A stretch of DNA of 11,812 nt from CAYRGG01 sp964423745. Lineage in GTDB: Bacteria; Pseudomonadota; Gammaproteobacteria; Competibacterales; Competibacteraceae. The stretch is taken from contig CAYRGG010000094.1 of NCBI GenBank assembly GCA_964423745.1, forward strand, positions 1 through 11,812, read 5' to 3'. Within the stretch, counting starts at the first letter, position 1, and each line of letters starts with the position of its first letter. This document shows, piece after piece, positions 4,664-11,812 of this stretch. The notes under the pieces were generated by a model. It was not told where the DNA came from, did no database searches, and saw only the letters and a program-made list of their open reading frames with translations. A program made the translations under genes and the position numbers.

Positions 4664-6823
4664 ATGGGGCTAATGTCAACATATCGTTGTGTCGGTAAAG
4701 TTTTCGTAAGCTTTACGTTTATGTTTTTGATTTTTGTTTTAGCAGCGTCGCCAACGTTAGCAGGGCAAATCCAATCATTAGCGCCTGTGGTTGCTCAGCT
4801 TACACCCGCCACGAAACACAGTAATCTCGATCAAACTATCGCCCAATTGCTAGCGCAATATCATTATAGCCAAAGCAAACTCGATGACCGGCTTTCTAAT
4901 GCTATCCTAGATAGCTATCTCAATGTATTGGATGGTAATCGCAGCTATTTTTTAGCAAATGATATTAAGCTGTTTGAAAAAAAGTATCGCTCCGCTTTAG
5001 ATGAGAGTTTGGTGTCAGGCGATATGCAGCCAGCTTATGAGATTTTTAACGTCTATCAACGTCGTCTTGGAGAGCGTACCGCCCACGTTTTAAAGCTAAT
5101 CCGTCACCACAACAAGCTTGACTTTACCGTTGATGAGACCCTAGAACTTGATCGTGAAGAGTCGCCTTGGGCTAGCAGTCAAGCCGAGCTCAATGAACTG
5201 TGGCGTAAACGTGTCAAACACGAATTACTGACCCTTAAGCTAGCAGGTCAAGACTTAGACGAAGCACGCGCAACACTGCAAAAACGTTATACAGGACGTT
5301 TACGGCGCACTGCAAAGTCCAATAGTGATGATGTTTTCCAGCTCTATATGAATGCGGTTTCGCAGACTTTTGATCCTCACACAGCTTATTTTTCTCCCCG
5401 TACTTCAGAAAATTTTAATATTCAAATGCGCCTTTCTCTAGAGGGAATAGGTACTGTGTTGCGCATGGAAGATGAAATGGTTACGGTGGTTGAGCTGGTC
5501 CCTGGCGGTCCTGCCGATTTGAGTAGCGCTATCAAACCTGAAGATAAAATCGTAGCCGTTGGGCAGGGCAATAGCGGTTCCTTGGTGGATGTGATAGGTT
5601 GGCGTCTCGATGATGTGGTGGATCTTATTCGGGGACCCCGCAATACCGTGGTTCGCTTGCAGGTGGTCCCGGCTAAAAAAGGACTTGATCATCCAGGTAA
5701 AGTTGTCCGCTTGGAACGGGATACCATCAAGCTGGAGAAGCAGGCTGCCAGTAGCACCATTAAAACGTTCACCGAGGGAGAACGTAAGATACGTATCGGT
5801 GTCATTACAATTCCCACATTTTATAGTGATTTTGCAGCTGCGCAGCGAGGTGATAAAAATTATCGCAGCACTACCCGAGATGTACGACGCATCCTCAAGT
5901 CCTTAGAACAGGCCGGTGTCGAAGGTATTGTCATCGATTTGCGTCAAAACGGCGGTGGTTCTCTTCAGGAAGCCATAGAACTCACAGGTTTATTTATCGA
6001 AAAAGGTCCTGTGGTACAGGTGCGTACAGTCGATGGCGACGTGGAGGTGGAACACGATCCAGATCCTACCCTTATCTATGACGCCCCACTGGCTGTATTG
6101 GTAGATCGTTTTAGTGCCTCGGCCTCGGAAATATTTGCAGGCGCTATTCAAGATTACGGACGTGGCATTGTGATTGGTGATCCTACGTTTGGTAAAGGTA
6201 CTGTGCAGACCTTGATCGACCTTAATCGTTTTTTGCCTAAGGCTATGGGTCCCGCAGGCCAACTCAAAATAACCGTTGCGAAGTTCTATCGTATCAACGG
6301 TAGCAGTACCCAAAATCGGGGTGTGATACCCGATATTTCTCTTCCATCTGCCTTCGATAGCGACGAGGTGGGAGAAAGTGCCCAGGATTATGCCCTGCCT
6401 TGGGACGAAATTGACCCGATCCGCTATCGTCGTAGTCAGCATCTAGCCAGCTTAATTCCTCAACTTAAAAAGTATCACCAGACCCGGGTAAAGGCGAATC
6501 CTGACTTTGCGGCTTTTATAAAAGAAATTGAAGCGGCTAAACAAGCGCGGTCGAAAACCACTGTGTCGCTCAACGAAAAGAAGCGTCGCAAAGAATGGCA
6601 AGAAGCACAAGCCAATGGCCAACAACAGGAAGACTTGCAAGCCATAGCCGAAGGGCTAGAACCACTGGATGGGGACCCAACGTTATCAGAAGCCGAAGAA
6701 GATGAGCCGGATCTATTACAAGAGGAAAGTGCGCATATTGTTGCAGATCTTGTCACTTTGTTGGGACCGAGAGACAAACATAGAGAGTTTGTTATGACGC
6801 TAGGTGGATCGACCCAGCCCTAG
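4664..6823 (+). CDS. prc: Tail-specific periplasmic protease Prc/Tsp (peptidase S41)
   Basis: Prc degrades periplasmic proteins with exposed nonpolar C-termini and trims substrates such as murein hydrolases and lipoproteins. A signal peptide is visible: a short basic start, a hydrophobic core (VFVSFTFMFLIFVLAA) and a probable cut after TLA. Counting from GTG 4652, the order is an N-terminal helical domain to about residue 250, a PDZ domain at about 257-340, the S41 protease core, and a C-terminal helical domain rich in charged residues (about 600-710). The catalytic pair is S490 in FSASASE and K515 in TFGKGTVQ, 25 residues apart as in E. coli Prc (S430/K455 of the mature protein). The protein is about 719 residues, somewhat longer than E. 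coli Prc (about 680), with the extra length in the acidic, Gln-rich C-terminal part near 650-690. The adaptor NlpI is not in the window. It is followed at once by convergent gdhB. Identification is secure. Confidence 0.97.
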   Translation: MGLMSTYRCVGKVFVSFTFMFLIFVLAASPTLAGQIQSLAPVVAQLTPATKHSNLDQTIAQLLAQYHYSQSKLDDRLSNAILDSYLNVLDGNRSYFLANDIKLFEKKYRSALDESLVSGDMQPAYEIFNVYQRRLGERTAHVLKLIRHHNKLDFTVDETLELDREESPWASSQAELNELWRKRVKHELLTLKLAGQDLDEARATLQKRYTGRLRRTAKSNSDDVFQLYMNAVSQTFDPHTAYFSPRTSENFNIQMRLSLEGIGTVLRMEDEMVTVVELVPGGPADLSSAIKPEDKIVAVGQGNSGSLVDVIGWRLDDVVDLIRGPRNTVVRLQVVPAKKGLDHPGKVVRLERDTIKLEKQAASSTIKTFTEGERKIRIGVITIPTFYSDFAAAQRGDKNYRSTTRDVRRILKSLEQAGVEGIVIDLRQNGGGSLQEAIELTGLFIEKGPVVQVRTVDGDVEVEHDPDPTLIYDAPLAVLVDRFSASASEIFAGAIQDYGRGIVIGDPTFGKGTVQTLIDLNRFLPKAMGPAGQLKITVAKFYRINGSSTQNRGVIPDISLPSAFDSDEVGESAQDYALPWDEIDPIRYRRSQHLASLIPQLKKYHQTRVKANPDFAAFIKEIEAAKQARSKTTVSLNEKKRRKEWQEAQANGQQQEDLQAIAEGLEPLDGDPTLSEAEEDEPDLLQEESAHIVADLVTLLGPRDKHREFVMTLGGSTQP

Positions 6824-6848
6824 CGCCGCCCTAGCAGCGTAAGTTTTT
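6824..6848 (+). terminator. Candidate terminator between prc and gdhB
   Basis: CGCCGC (6824-6829) pairs with GCAGCG (6834-6839) with one C-A mismatch and a 4-base loop. TAAG then leads into five T (6844-6848). It begins right after the prc stop and its T-run reaches into the gdhB stop region. It suits plus-strand transcription only. An 8-base direct repeat, GCCCTAGC at 6817 and 6828, overlaps it. Confidence 0.35.
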
Positions 6849-9800
6849 CACTGTTGAATCAAACTTGCTGTTTCGCGCAGCGCTACCGATAACATGGCAA
6901 GGTCCGGTTGTCCTGCGCTGCGCAGATCGGTAAAGATGCTTTGACAACGCGCTACTTTGCTCTGATTATTTTCAAGCCAGGTTGCTAGACGTTTTTCGGG
7001 CGAATCTTCTGGCGATGTGGATTGAAACACATGGGCAGTCAGCAGGCGACCTTGGTCGTAAAGTCCATTTAAGAGTGCTGACCGTGCTCGGTTTTGCCAA
7101 TGACTGGTAACAGGAAGTTCAGCAATGCTTTGTCGTAGCCAGTTAAGATTTAGATGGCTTATCAACGCAAAATAGACAGTGGCGACAATGGTCACTGGGA
7201 GTTCTCTTTGCTCGGCCACCTCGACCAAGTCAAAGGCACAATAAAGCGCGTCCAAACTCGCCACCCAGCGAGCCAATTCCTCGGGTACTTGAGCCTCTAA
7301 AAAACGTTGCTGTGCAGTTTGTAGCTGTTCCAGTTCAGCAGCTTTCAAAAGGTTTGGCAGCTCGGCTTTTAAAACAGTCACACCCGGATGAAATTGTGCC
7401 ACCACAGCCTCGATGGGTAACGGGGAACGGCGATGCCGTAGTAGCCATAAGCTCGACCGCTCTAACAGCCGCTGACTGAGACTCATCATAAAAATCTGTA
7501 ATTCTGCCTGTACTTGGTTATCTAAGCTTTCAATAGCGCTCCACAATTTGCGGGTGTCGAATAACTCGCGAGCAGCGGTGTAAGCGCGAGCAATGTTTGG
7601 ATAAGATTCGCTGGTTTCTTCCCAGAGACGGAATGCAAAACTGCTACCCATGCGGTTTAACATGCTATTGGTAATGTACGTGGCGATAATTTCCCGCCGT
7701 AGGGGATGATTGTCCATTTCCTGGGCAAAGGACTCCCGCAGCGGTGACGGAAAATACGCTAACAGTTCATTACGTAGATAGGCATCTTCTGGAACATCGG
7801 ATTCCAGCAACTCCTCATACAAGGCAATCTTGCCGTAGGCTAAGAGTACCGCGATCTCCGGTGGCGTCAGACCTTCCTGAGCAGCCTCCCGCTTGGTGAT
7901 TTCTTGATCGCTAGGTAAAAACTCCAAGGTGCGATCCAGTTTGCCCATCTTTTCTAATCCCCGAATAACCCGGGCATGATCACTCAATAAATCGGCGGCT
8001 CGGGCGTGGATCATGCTGATGGCTTGCGGCTGGAGATAATTCTGGCGCAACACCAATTCACCCACTTCATCGGTCATTTTTGCTAGCAACCGATTGCGTT
8101 GCTTCTCCGTCATGTCGCCATTTCTAACCACTTGGTTGAGTAAAATTTTGATATTAACCTCATGGTCTGAGCAATTTACCCCGCAAGCGTTATCGATGGC
8201 ATCGGTGAGTATTTTTCCGCCACATTGGGCGTATTCGATCCGTCCTCGCTGGGTAAAACCCAGATTGCCCCCTTCGCCAACCACGCGACAACGTAGATCC
8301 CGGCCGTTAACACGTAGCGAATCGTTGGTCTTATCGCCCACTTCAGTATGGGTTTCCGCAGCCGCTTTTACGTAGGTGCCGATACCCCCATTCCATAACA
8401 GATCCACTGGTGCTTTAAGCACCTGTTGAATCAGCTCATTGGGGGTGTAACGTTCCTTTTTAAGCCCCAGCGCTTGACACGCTTCAGGACTAACCCGAAT
8501 GGATTTACTACTACGGGAATAAATTCCGCCCCCCGTCGAGAGCAAGTTTTTGTCGTAGTCTTCCCAGCTAGAACGGGATAACTGAAATAAACGTTCGCGT
8601 TCTGTGAAGCTGATGTCAGGGTCTGGATTTGGATCGATAAAAATATGCAGATGATTAAAAGCCATCAGCAACCTGATATGCCGAGATAACAACATGCCAT
8701 TGCCAAACACATCGCCAGACATGTCGCCAATACCCACCACGGTAAAATCGTCCCGGTTTTGGATATCCATGCCCAATGCCCGGAAGTGGCGTTTAACCGA
8801 TTCCCAAGCGCCACGGGCTGTAATGCCCATACGTTTATGGTCGTAACCGGCAGAACCACCCGAGGCAAAGGCATCCCCTAACCAATAGCCGTATTCTTCT
8901 GCGATACCGTTGGCCACATCAGAGAAGGTGGCGGTTCCTTTATCGGCGGCAACCACAAGGTAAGGGTCATCGGCGTCATGGCGCACCACCCGGGGAGGTG
9001 AAATCACCATATCTTTAACCCGATTGTCAGTCAGGTCGAGCATACCGCGGATAAAGGTCTGATAACAGTATAAAACTTCTTTTTCCAAGGCTTGTCGTTC
9101 GTTGGGGGGGCGCTTGACCACGAAACCCCCTTTGGAGCCTACCGGCACGATGACCGCATTTTTTACCATTTGTGCTTTCATTAAGCCGAGCACCTCGGTA
9201 CGGAAGTCTTCACGTCGGTCTGACCAGCGCAATCCGCCCCGCGCCACCGGTCCGCCCCGCAAGTGAACGGCCTCCACTCGTGGTGAGTAGACAAAGATCT
9301 CATACATAGGCCGTGGTAGCGGCAGCTCATCGATGATAGAGGGATCAAATTTAAAAGAAAGATATTCTTTCGGTTGAGCACCGCTATCAGTTTGAAAAAA
9401 ATTGGTCCTTAGGGTCGCTTGTATAACATTCAAGAAGCGCCGCACAATACGATCTTCATCGAGACTACTGACATTTTCCAATGCTTGTTCGATGGCGACA
9501 CCCAGTGCCGTGGTGCGACGGCCATGATCGCCGATGAGATGAGGATCAAAACGGGCACTAAATAATTCTGCCAGTTGTTTGGCAATGTGTGGATGACGGG
9601 TTAGGGTCTGTTCCATATAAGTCTGGCTAAAGGGTATCCGGGTCTGTAGCAGATATTTACAGTAGGCTCGCAGTATCACCACATCCCGCCAAGCGAGACC
9701 GGCGCCCAATACCAACCGGTTAAAACCGTCGTTTTCCATCTCCCGATTCCAAATACGGGCAAAGGCTTCTTGAAAAATATCTTTGACTTGAGTGGCATCA

Positions 9801-11677
9801 ACCCGTATTCCATCATCTTCTTCCATGTCAAAGTCGACAATCCAAAGAATGGTATTGCTGGCGCTCAGTTCAATTTCATAAGGTTTAGCTTTGACTACCC
9901 TAAGCCCTAGCCGTTCTAGCACCGGTAGCACATCCGAGAGGGGAATAGGTTGAGAACCAAACAGTTTAAATCTCAGCAGACCTTCTGGATCTTCCAACGT
10001 GCGATACAAATGCATTGCTAGAGGATGATCGGTGTCAACTTTCTCCAAGCGAAGAATATCGTGCACCGCAGTGCGGGTGGTAAAGTCGTCTTGGTAACCG
10101 ACTGGAAAAGCATCCGCGTAACGTTGTAAGAGCACATTGCCCTGGGCTTCTCCGCAATGCTCCAACAACGCTCGTTGCAACTCATCCTGCCAGGAGAGCA
10201 TGGCTTCCCGTAGCCGGGTTTCCAGTTCCGCGATGGAATAGTCTGGGATCTGACCAGGTTGCGTGCGCACATGAAACAACACACGGGCAAGGATGGATTC
10301 TGAAAATTGCGTGGTAAATTCCACTGCTAGGCCGTTAAACGCCTGCATTAAAATGGTTTGTATACGTAACCGGAGTTCCGTGTTGTAGCGGTCGCGGGGT
10401 ACATAGACGAGACACGACACAAAGCGGCCATAGGTGTCTTCCCGTACAAACAAACGTAATCTTTGCCGTTCCTGCAAATGCAGAATGCCAATGGCAATGG
10501 AAAATAATTCGTCCTCGGTGGCTTGTAGCAGATCATCCCGGGGGAATGTATCGAGAATATGCTGCAGCATCTTGCCGGAGTGGCTAACAGGCATGAGTGC
10601 CGCCCGTTGTGAAATCCGTTTAACTTTATTGCGTAGGAGCGGCACTTCCGGCGGTCGCATACCATAGGCGCGGGAGGTGTAGAGTCCCAAGAAACGCCAT
10701 TCACCCTCCACCTGGCCGTTATTGTTTAAGCGCTTAATGCCAATATAGTCTAGGTGAGCAGGTCGATGTACCGTAGAACGAGCGCTAGCTTTTGTGATGA
10801 TCAATAAATTTGGCGCATAAACCAGCTTGCGTTGGATTTCTGGCAACATGGCAAAACTGCGGGAAATGTGCCCGCCACTGTCATCGCGGAGAATACCTAA
10901 GCCCTTTTCCTGGGCAGTACGCAGCAGCAGTTGTCCATCATCGTCTTTAACCAGATCGTAGTTCCGATAACCTAAAAAGGTAAAATGATTGTTTGTTAAC
11001 CAATGAAGAAATGCTTTAACCTCGTTGATATCTTCTTCGATGGGCCAGTTTGGATCATAGATATCTAATCCCTCGGCAACTGCCAACATGCGTTTTTGCA
11101 TGGCTGGCCAGTCTTCCACTGCGGCCCGCACATCGCCCAGAATACGTTTAAGATCATGCTCTAACTGATGCAAAAAACTCCCATCTGACTGTCGATCCAC
11201 CTCGATGTGCATAACCGCTTCACTAATGCCTGCGGTATCTGAGGGTAACAAAATAGTCTGCAAACGGCCTGTTTCGTCACGGTGGACTCGAATCAATGGA
11301 TGAATGATGCGATGCACGGTAAGCCCGTGACGATTGAGTTCCATGGTCACTGAATCTACCAAGAAAGGCATATCATCGGTGACGATTTCGATAACCGTAT
11401 GGGTAGACTGCCATCCATGAAACTCAAAATCAGGGTTATATACGCGGATAGAGGCGCTGCCCACTTGGCGATGTCGAGTAAAATTCCAGTGCGACAGCAC
11501 TATTCCATAAAGGTCTTCTGGATCGTCGTCTAAGAGATCTTCGGGTGGTACCCAAGCGTAATACTGCTGAGTAAACGTTTGCACCATGGATAACTGCGCT
11601 TCGGGCAAGCGTTGCGCCAAGGCATGAATGAGTTTATCGATGAGTTTTGTTTTTCTTTCGCTTGTAGTATCAAGCAT
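6848..11677 (-). CDS. gdhB: NAD-dependent glutamate dehydrogenase, large GdhB class
   Basis: The enzyme oxidises L-glutamate to 2-oxoglutarate and ammonium with NAD+, feeding amino-acid carbon into the TCA cycle. At 1609 residues it matches the large (about 180 kDa per subunit) class known from Pseudomonas and other proteobacteria, not the 450-residue GDHs. The N-terminal half holds ACT-like regulatory regions (for example the MPFLVDSVTMELNRHGL segment near residue 95). The catalytic core carries the family motif GGLRWSDRREDFRTEV at about 810-830, followed by KAQMVKNAVIVPVGSKGGF with the substrate-binding and catalytic lysines. A dinucleotide-binding stretch containing GEGGNLGFTQRGRIEY is near 1130-1145. 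The C-terminal 400 residues are helical. The start is ATG with GAGGA 6 bases ahead on the minus strand. The frame is open throughout with no missing motif. It is transcribed towards prc. Allosteric control is likely, as known in the family, but the effector cannot be read from sequence. Confidence 0.98.
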   Translation of the reverse strand: MLDTTSERKTKLIDKLIHALAQRLPEAQLSMVQTFTQQYYAWVPPEDLLDDDPEDLYGIVLSHWNFTRHRQVGSASIRVYNPDFEFHGWQSTHTVIEIVTDDMPFLVDSVTMELNRHGLTVHRIIHPLIRVHRDETGRLQTILLPSDTAGISEAVMHIEVDRQSDGSFLHQLEHDLKRILGDVRAAVEDWPAMQKRMLAVAEGLDIYDPNWPIEEDINEVKAFLHWLTNNHFTFLGYRNYDLVKDDDGQLLLRTAQEKGLGILRDDSGGHISRSFAMLPEIQRKLVYAPNLLIITKASARSTVHRPAHLDYIGIKRLNNNGQVEGEWRFLGLYTSRAYGMRPPEVPLLRNKVKRISQRAALMPVSHSGKMLQHILDTFPRDDLLQATEDELFSIAIGILHLQERQRLRLFVREDTYGRFVSCLVYVPRDRYNTELRLRIQTILMQAFNGLAVEFTTQFSESILARVLFHVRTQPGQIPDYSIAELETRLREAMLSWQDELQRALLEHCGEAQGNVLLQRYADAFPVGYQDDFTTRTAVHDILRLEKVDTDHPLAMHLYRTLEDPEGLLRFKLFGSQPIPLSDVLPVLERLGLRVVKAKPYEIELSASNTILWIVDFDMEEDDGIRVDATQVKDIFQEAFARIWNREMENDGFNRLVLGAGLAWRDVVILRAYCKYLLQTRIPFSQTYMEQTLTRHPHIAKQLAELFSARFDPHLIGDHGRRTTALGVAIEQALENVSSLDEDRIVRRFLNVIQATLRTNFFQTDSGAQPKEYLSFKFDPSIIDELPLPRPMYEIFVYSPRVEAVHLRGGPVARGGLRWSDRREDFRTEVLGLMKAQMVKNAVIVPVGSKGGFVVKRPPNERQALEKEVLYCYQTFIRGMLDLTDNRVKDMVISPPRVVRHDADDPYLVVAADKGTATFSDVANGIAEEYGYWLGDAFASGGSAGYDHKRMGITARGAWESVKRHFRALGMDIQNRDDFTVVGIGDMSGDVFGNGMLLSRHIRLLMAFNHLHIFIDPNPDPDISFTERERLFQLSRSSWEDYDKNLLSTGGGIYSRSSKSIRVSPEACQALGLKKERYTPNELIQQVLKAPVDLLWNGGIGTYVKAAAETHTEVGDKTNDSLRVNGRDLRCRVVGEGGNLGFTQRGRIEYAQCGGKILTDAIDNACGVNCSDHEVNIKILLNQVVRNGDMTEKQRNRLLAKMTDEVGELVLRQNYLQPQAISMIHARAADLLSDHARVIRGLEKMGKLDRTLEFLPSDQEITKREAAQEGLTPPEIAVLLAYGKIALYEELLESDVPEDAYLRNELLAYFPSPLRESFAQEMDNHPLRREIIATYITNSMLNRMGSSFAFRLWEETSESYPNIARAYTAARELFDTRKLWSAIESLDNQVQAELQIFMMSLSQRLLERSSLWLLRHRRSPLPIEAVVAQFHPGVTVLKAELPNLLKAAELEQLQTAQQRFLEAQVPEELARWVASLDALYCAFDLVEVAEQRELPVTIVATVYFALISHLNLNWLRQSIAELPVTSHWQNRARSALLNGLYDQGRLLTAHVFQSTSPEDSPEKRLATWLENNQSKVARCQSIFTDLRSAGQPDLAMLSVALRETASLIQQ

Positions 11678-11682
11678 GTCTT

Positions 11683-11687
11683 TTCCT
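11683..11687 (-). promoter_or_regulatory. Ribosome binding site of gdhB
   Basis: On the minus strand GAGGA followed by AAAGAC leads to the ATG of gdhB. The spacing supports the chosen start. Confidence 0.75.
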
Positions 11688-11701
11688 CGCTGATAACTAA
11701 C

Positions 11702-11739
11702 CGGATTGTTTTTTCTTTTTTAAAGCAGTAAGCAATCCG
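11702..11739. repeat. 7-bp inverted repeat with T-rich spacer upstream of gdhB
   Basis: CGGATTG (11702-11708) and CAATCCG (11733-11739) are perfect inverted arms 24 bases apart. The spacer holds a T6CT6 run on the plus strand. It lies in the gdhB leader or promoter region, so it could be an operator or a leader stem. Short arms make chance a real possibility. Confidence 0.4.
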
Positions 11740-11755
11740 AGTTCCTCTATTTATT

Positions 11756-11812
11756 CTAATAAGTAAAACGCCCTAAGTTATCCGGTGTTATGGAAGGGCC
11801 TTCGCCGTTGGG
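11756..11812 (-). CDS. Possible 3' end of an unidentified gene at the window edge
   Basis: On the minus strand a frame enters from beyond 11812 and reads PNGEGPSITPDNLGRFTY before a TAG at 11756-11758. The composition is protein-like, whereas the other two minus frames close sooner. If real, the gene lies upstream of gdhB on the same strand with 78 bases between them. Eighteen codons are too few to name a family, and the frame could be accidental. Confidence 0.3.
   Translation of the reverse strand, partial: PNGEGPSITPDNLGRFTY

Noticed and set aside
5990..6442. Minus-strand 150-codon frame inside prc
   Set aside because: It lies opposite the catalytic core of prc, which is certain, and has no recognisable motif or ribosome binding site.
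6817..6835. GCCCTAGC direct repeat as a recombination or attachment site
   Set aside because: Eight bases, partly coding for the end of prc, with no mobile genes nearby; chance explains it.
11702..11739. A classical intrinsic terminator upstream of gdhB
   Set aside because: The T-rich run lies in the loop between the 7-bp arms and not after the stem on either strand.

Overview
The window reads as chromosomal DNA of a free-living gammaproteobacterium. The two best markers are a periplasmic tail-specific protease (Prc/Tsp) and a giant 1609-residue NAD-dependent glutamate dehydrogenase of the GdhB class. Both are full length and have their usual motifs. I cannot name a genus from the sequence. 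There are no transposases, tRNAs, rRNAs, CRISPR arrays or phage genes, so this looks like ordinary chromosome with a few less-studied genes in it.

Layout. (1) 52-3242, plus strand, a tight three-gene run with gaps of 36 and 20 bases. It holds a response regulator with a long alanine-rich helix and a C-terminal membrane anchor, a PaaI-like hotdog thioesterase, and a protein with the phosphohistidine and PEP/pyruvate-binding domains of the PtsI/PpsA family but without the ATP-grasp or HPr-binding part. (2) 3243-3556, an intergenic region of 314 bases with an 11-bp hairpin, short ATCT repeats and a perfect 14-bp inverted repeat. (3) 3557-4540, plus strand, a NYN-domain (LabA/DUF88-type) putative ribonuclease with a C-terminal cold-shock-like region. 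(4) 4541-4663, tandem hairpins with a T-run, then an 8-bp palindrome around a TATAAT box, ahead of the protease. (5) 4664-6823, plus strand, prc. (6) 6848-11677, minus strand, gdhB, convergent with prc and only 24 bases from it. (7) 11678-11812, the upstream region of gdhB, with a possible 3' end of another minus-strand gene at the window edge.

How the genes may work together. The first three genes are probably one transcript. A membrane-tethered REC protein, an acyl-CoA thioesterase-like enzyme and a PEP-enzyme remnant do not form a known pathway, so any joint function is inference. The PEP-family protein keeps the phosphoryl-carrier histidine position and most PEP-site residues, but has Leu where the catalytic Cys should be. 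This suggests an altered or regulatory role. The NYN protein, prc and gdhB look like independent units. prc acts in periplasmic protein turnover and gdhB in glutamate catabolism to 2-oxoglutarate.

I did not find a clear-cut new multi-gene system. The items most worth a second look are the tail-anchored response regulator with its operon partners, the Cys-less PEP-binding protein, and the perfect 14-bp inverted repeat ahead of the NYN gene.
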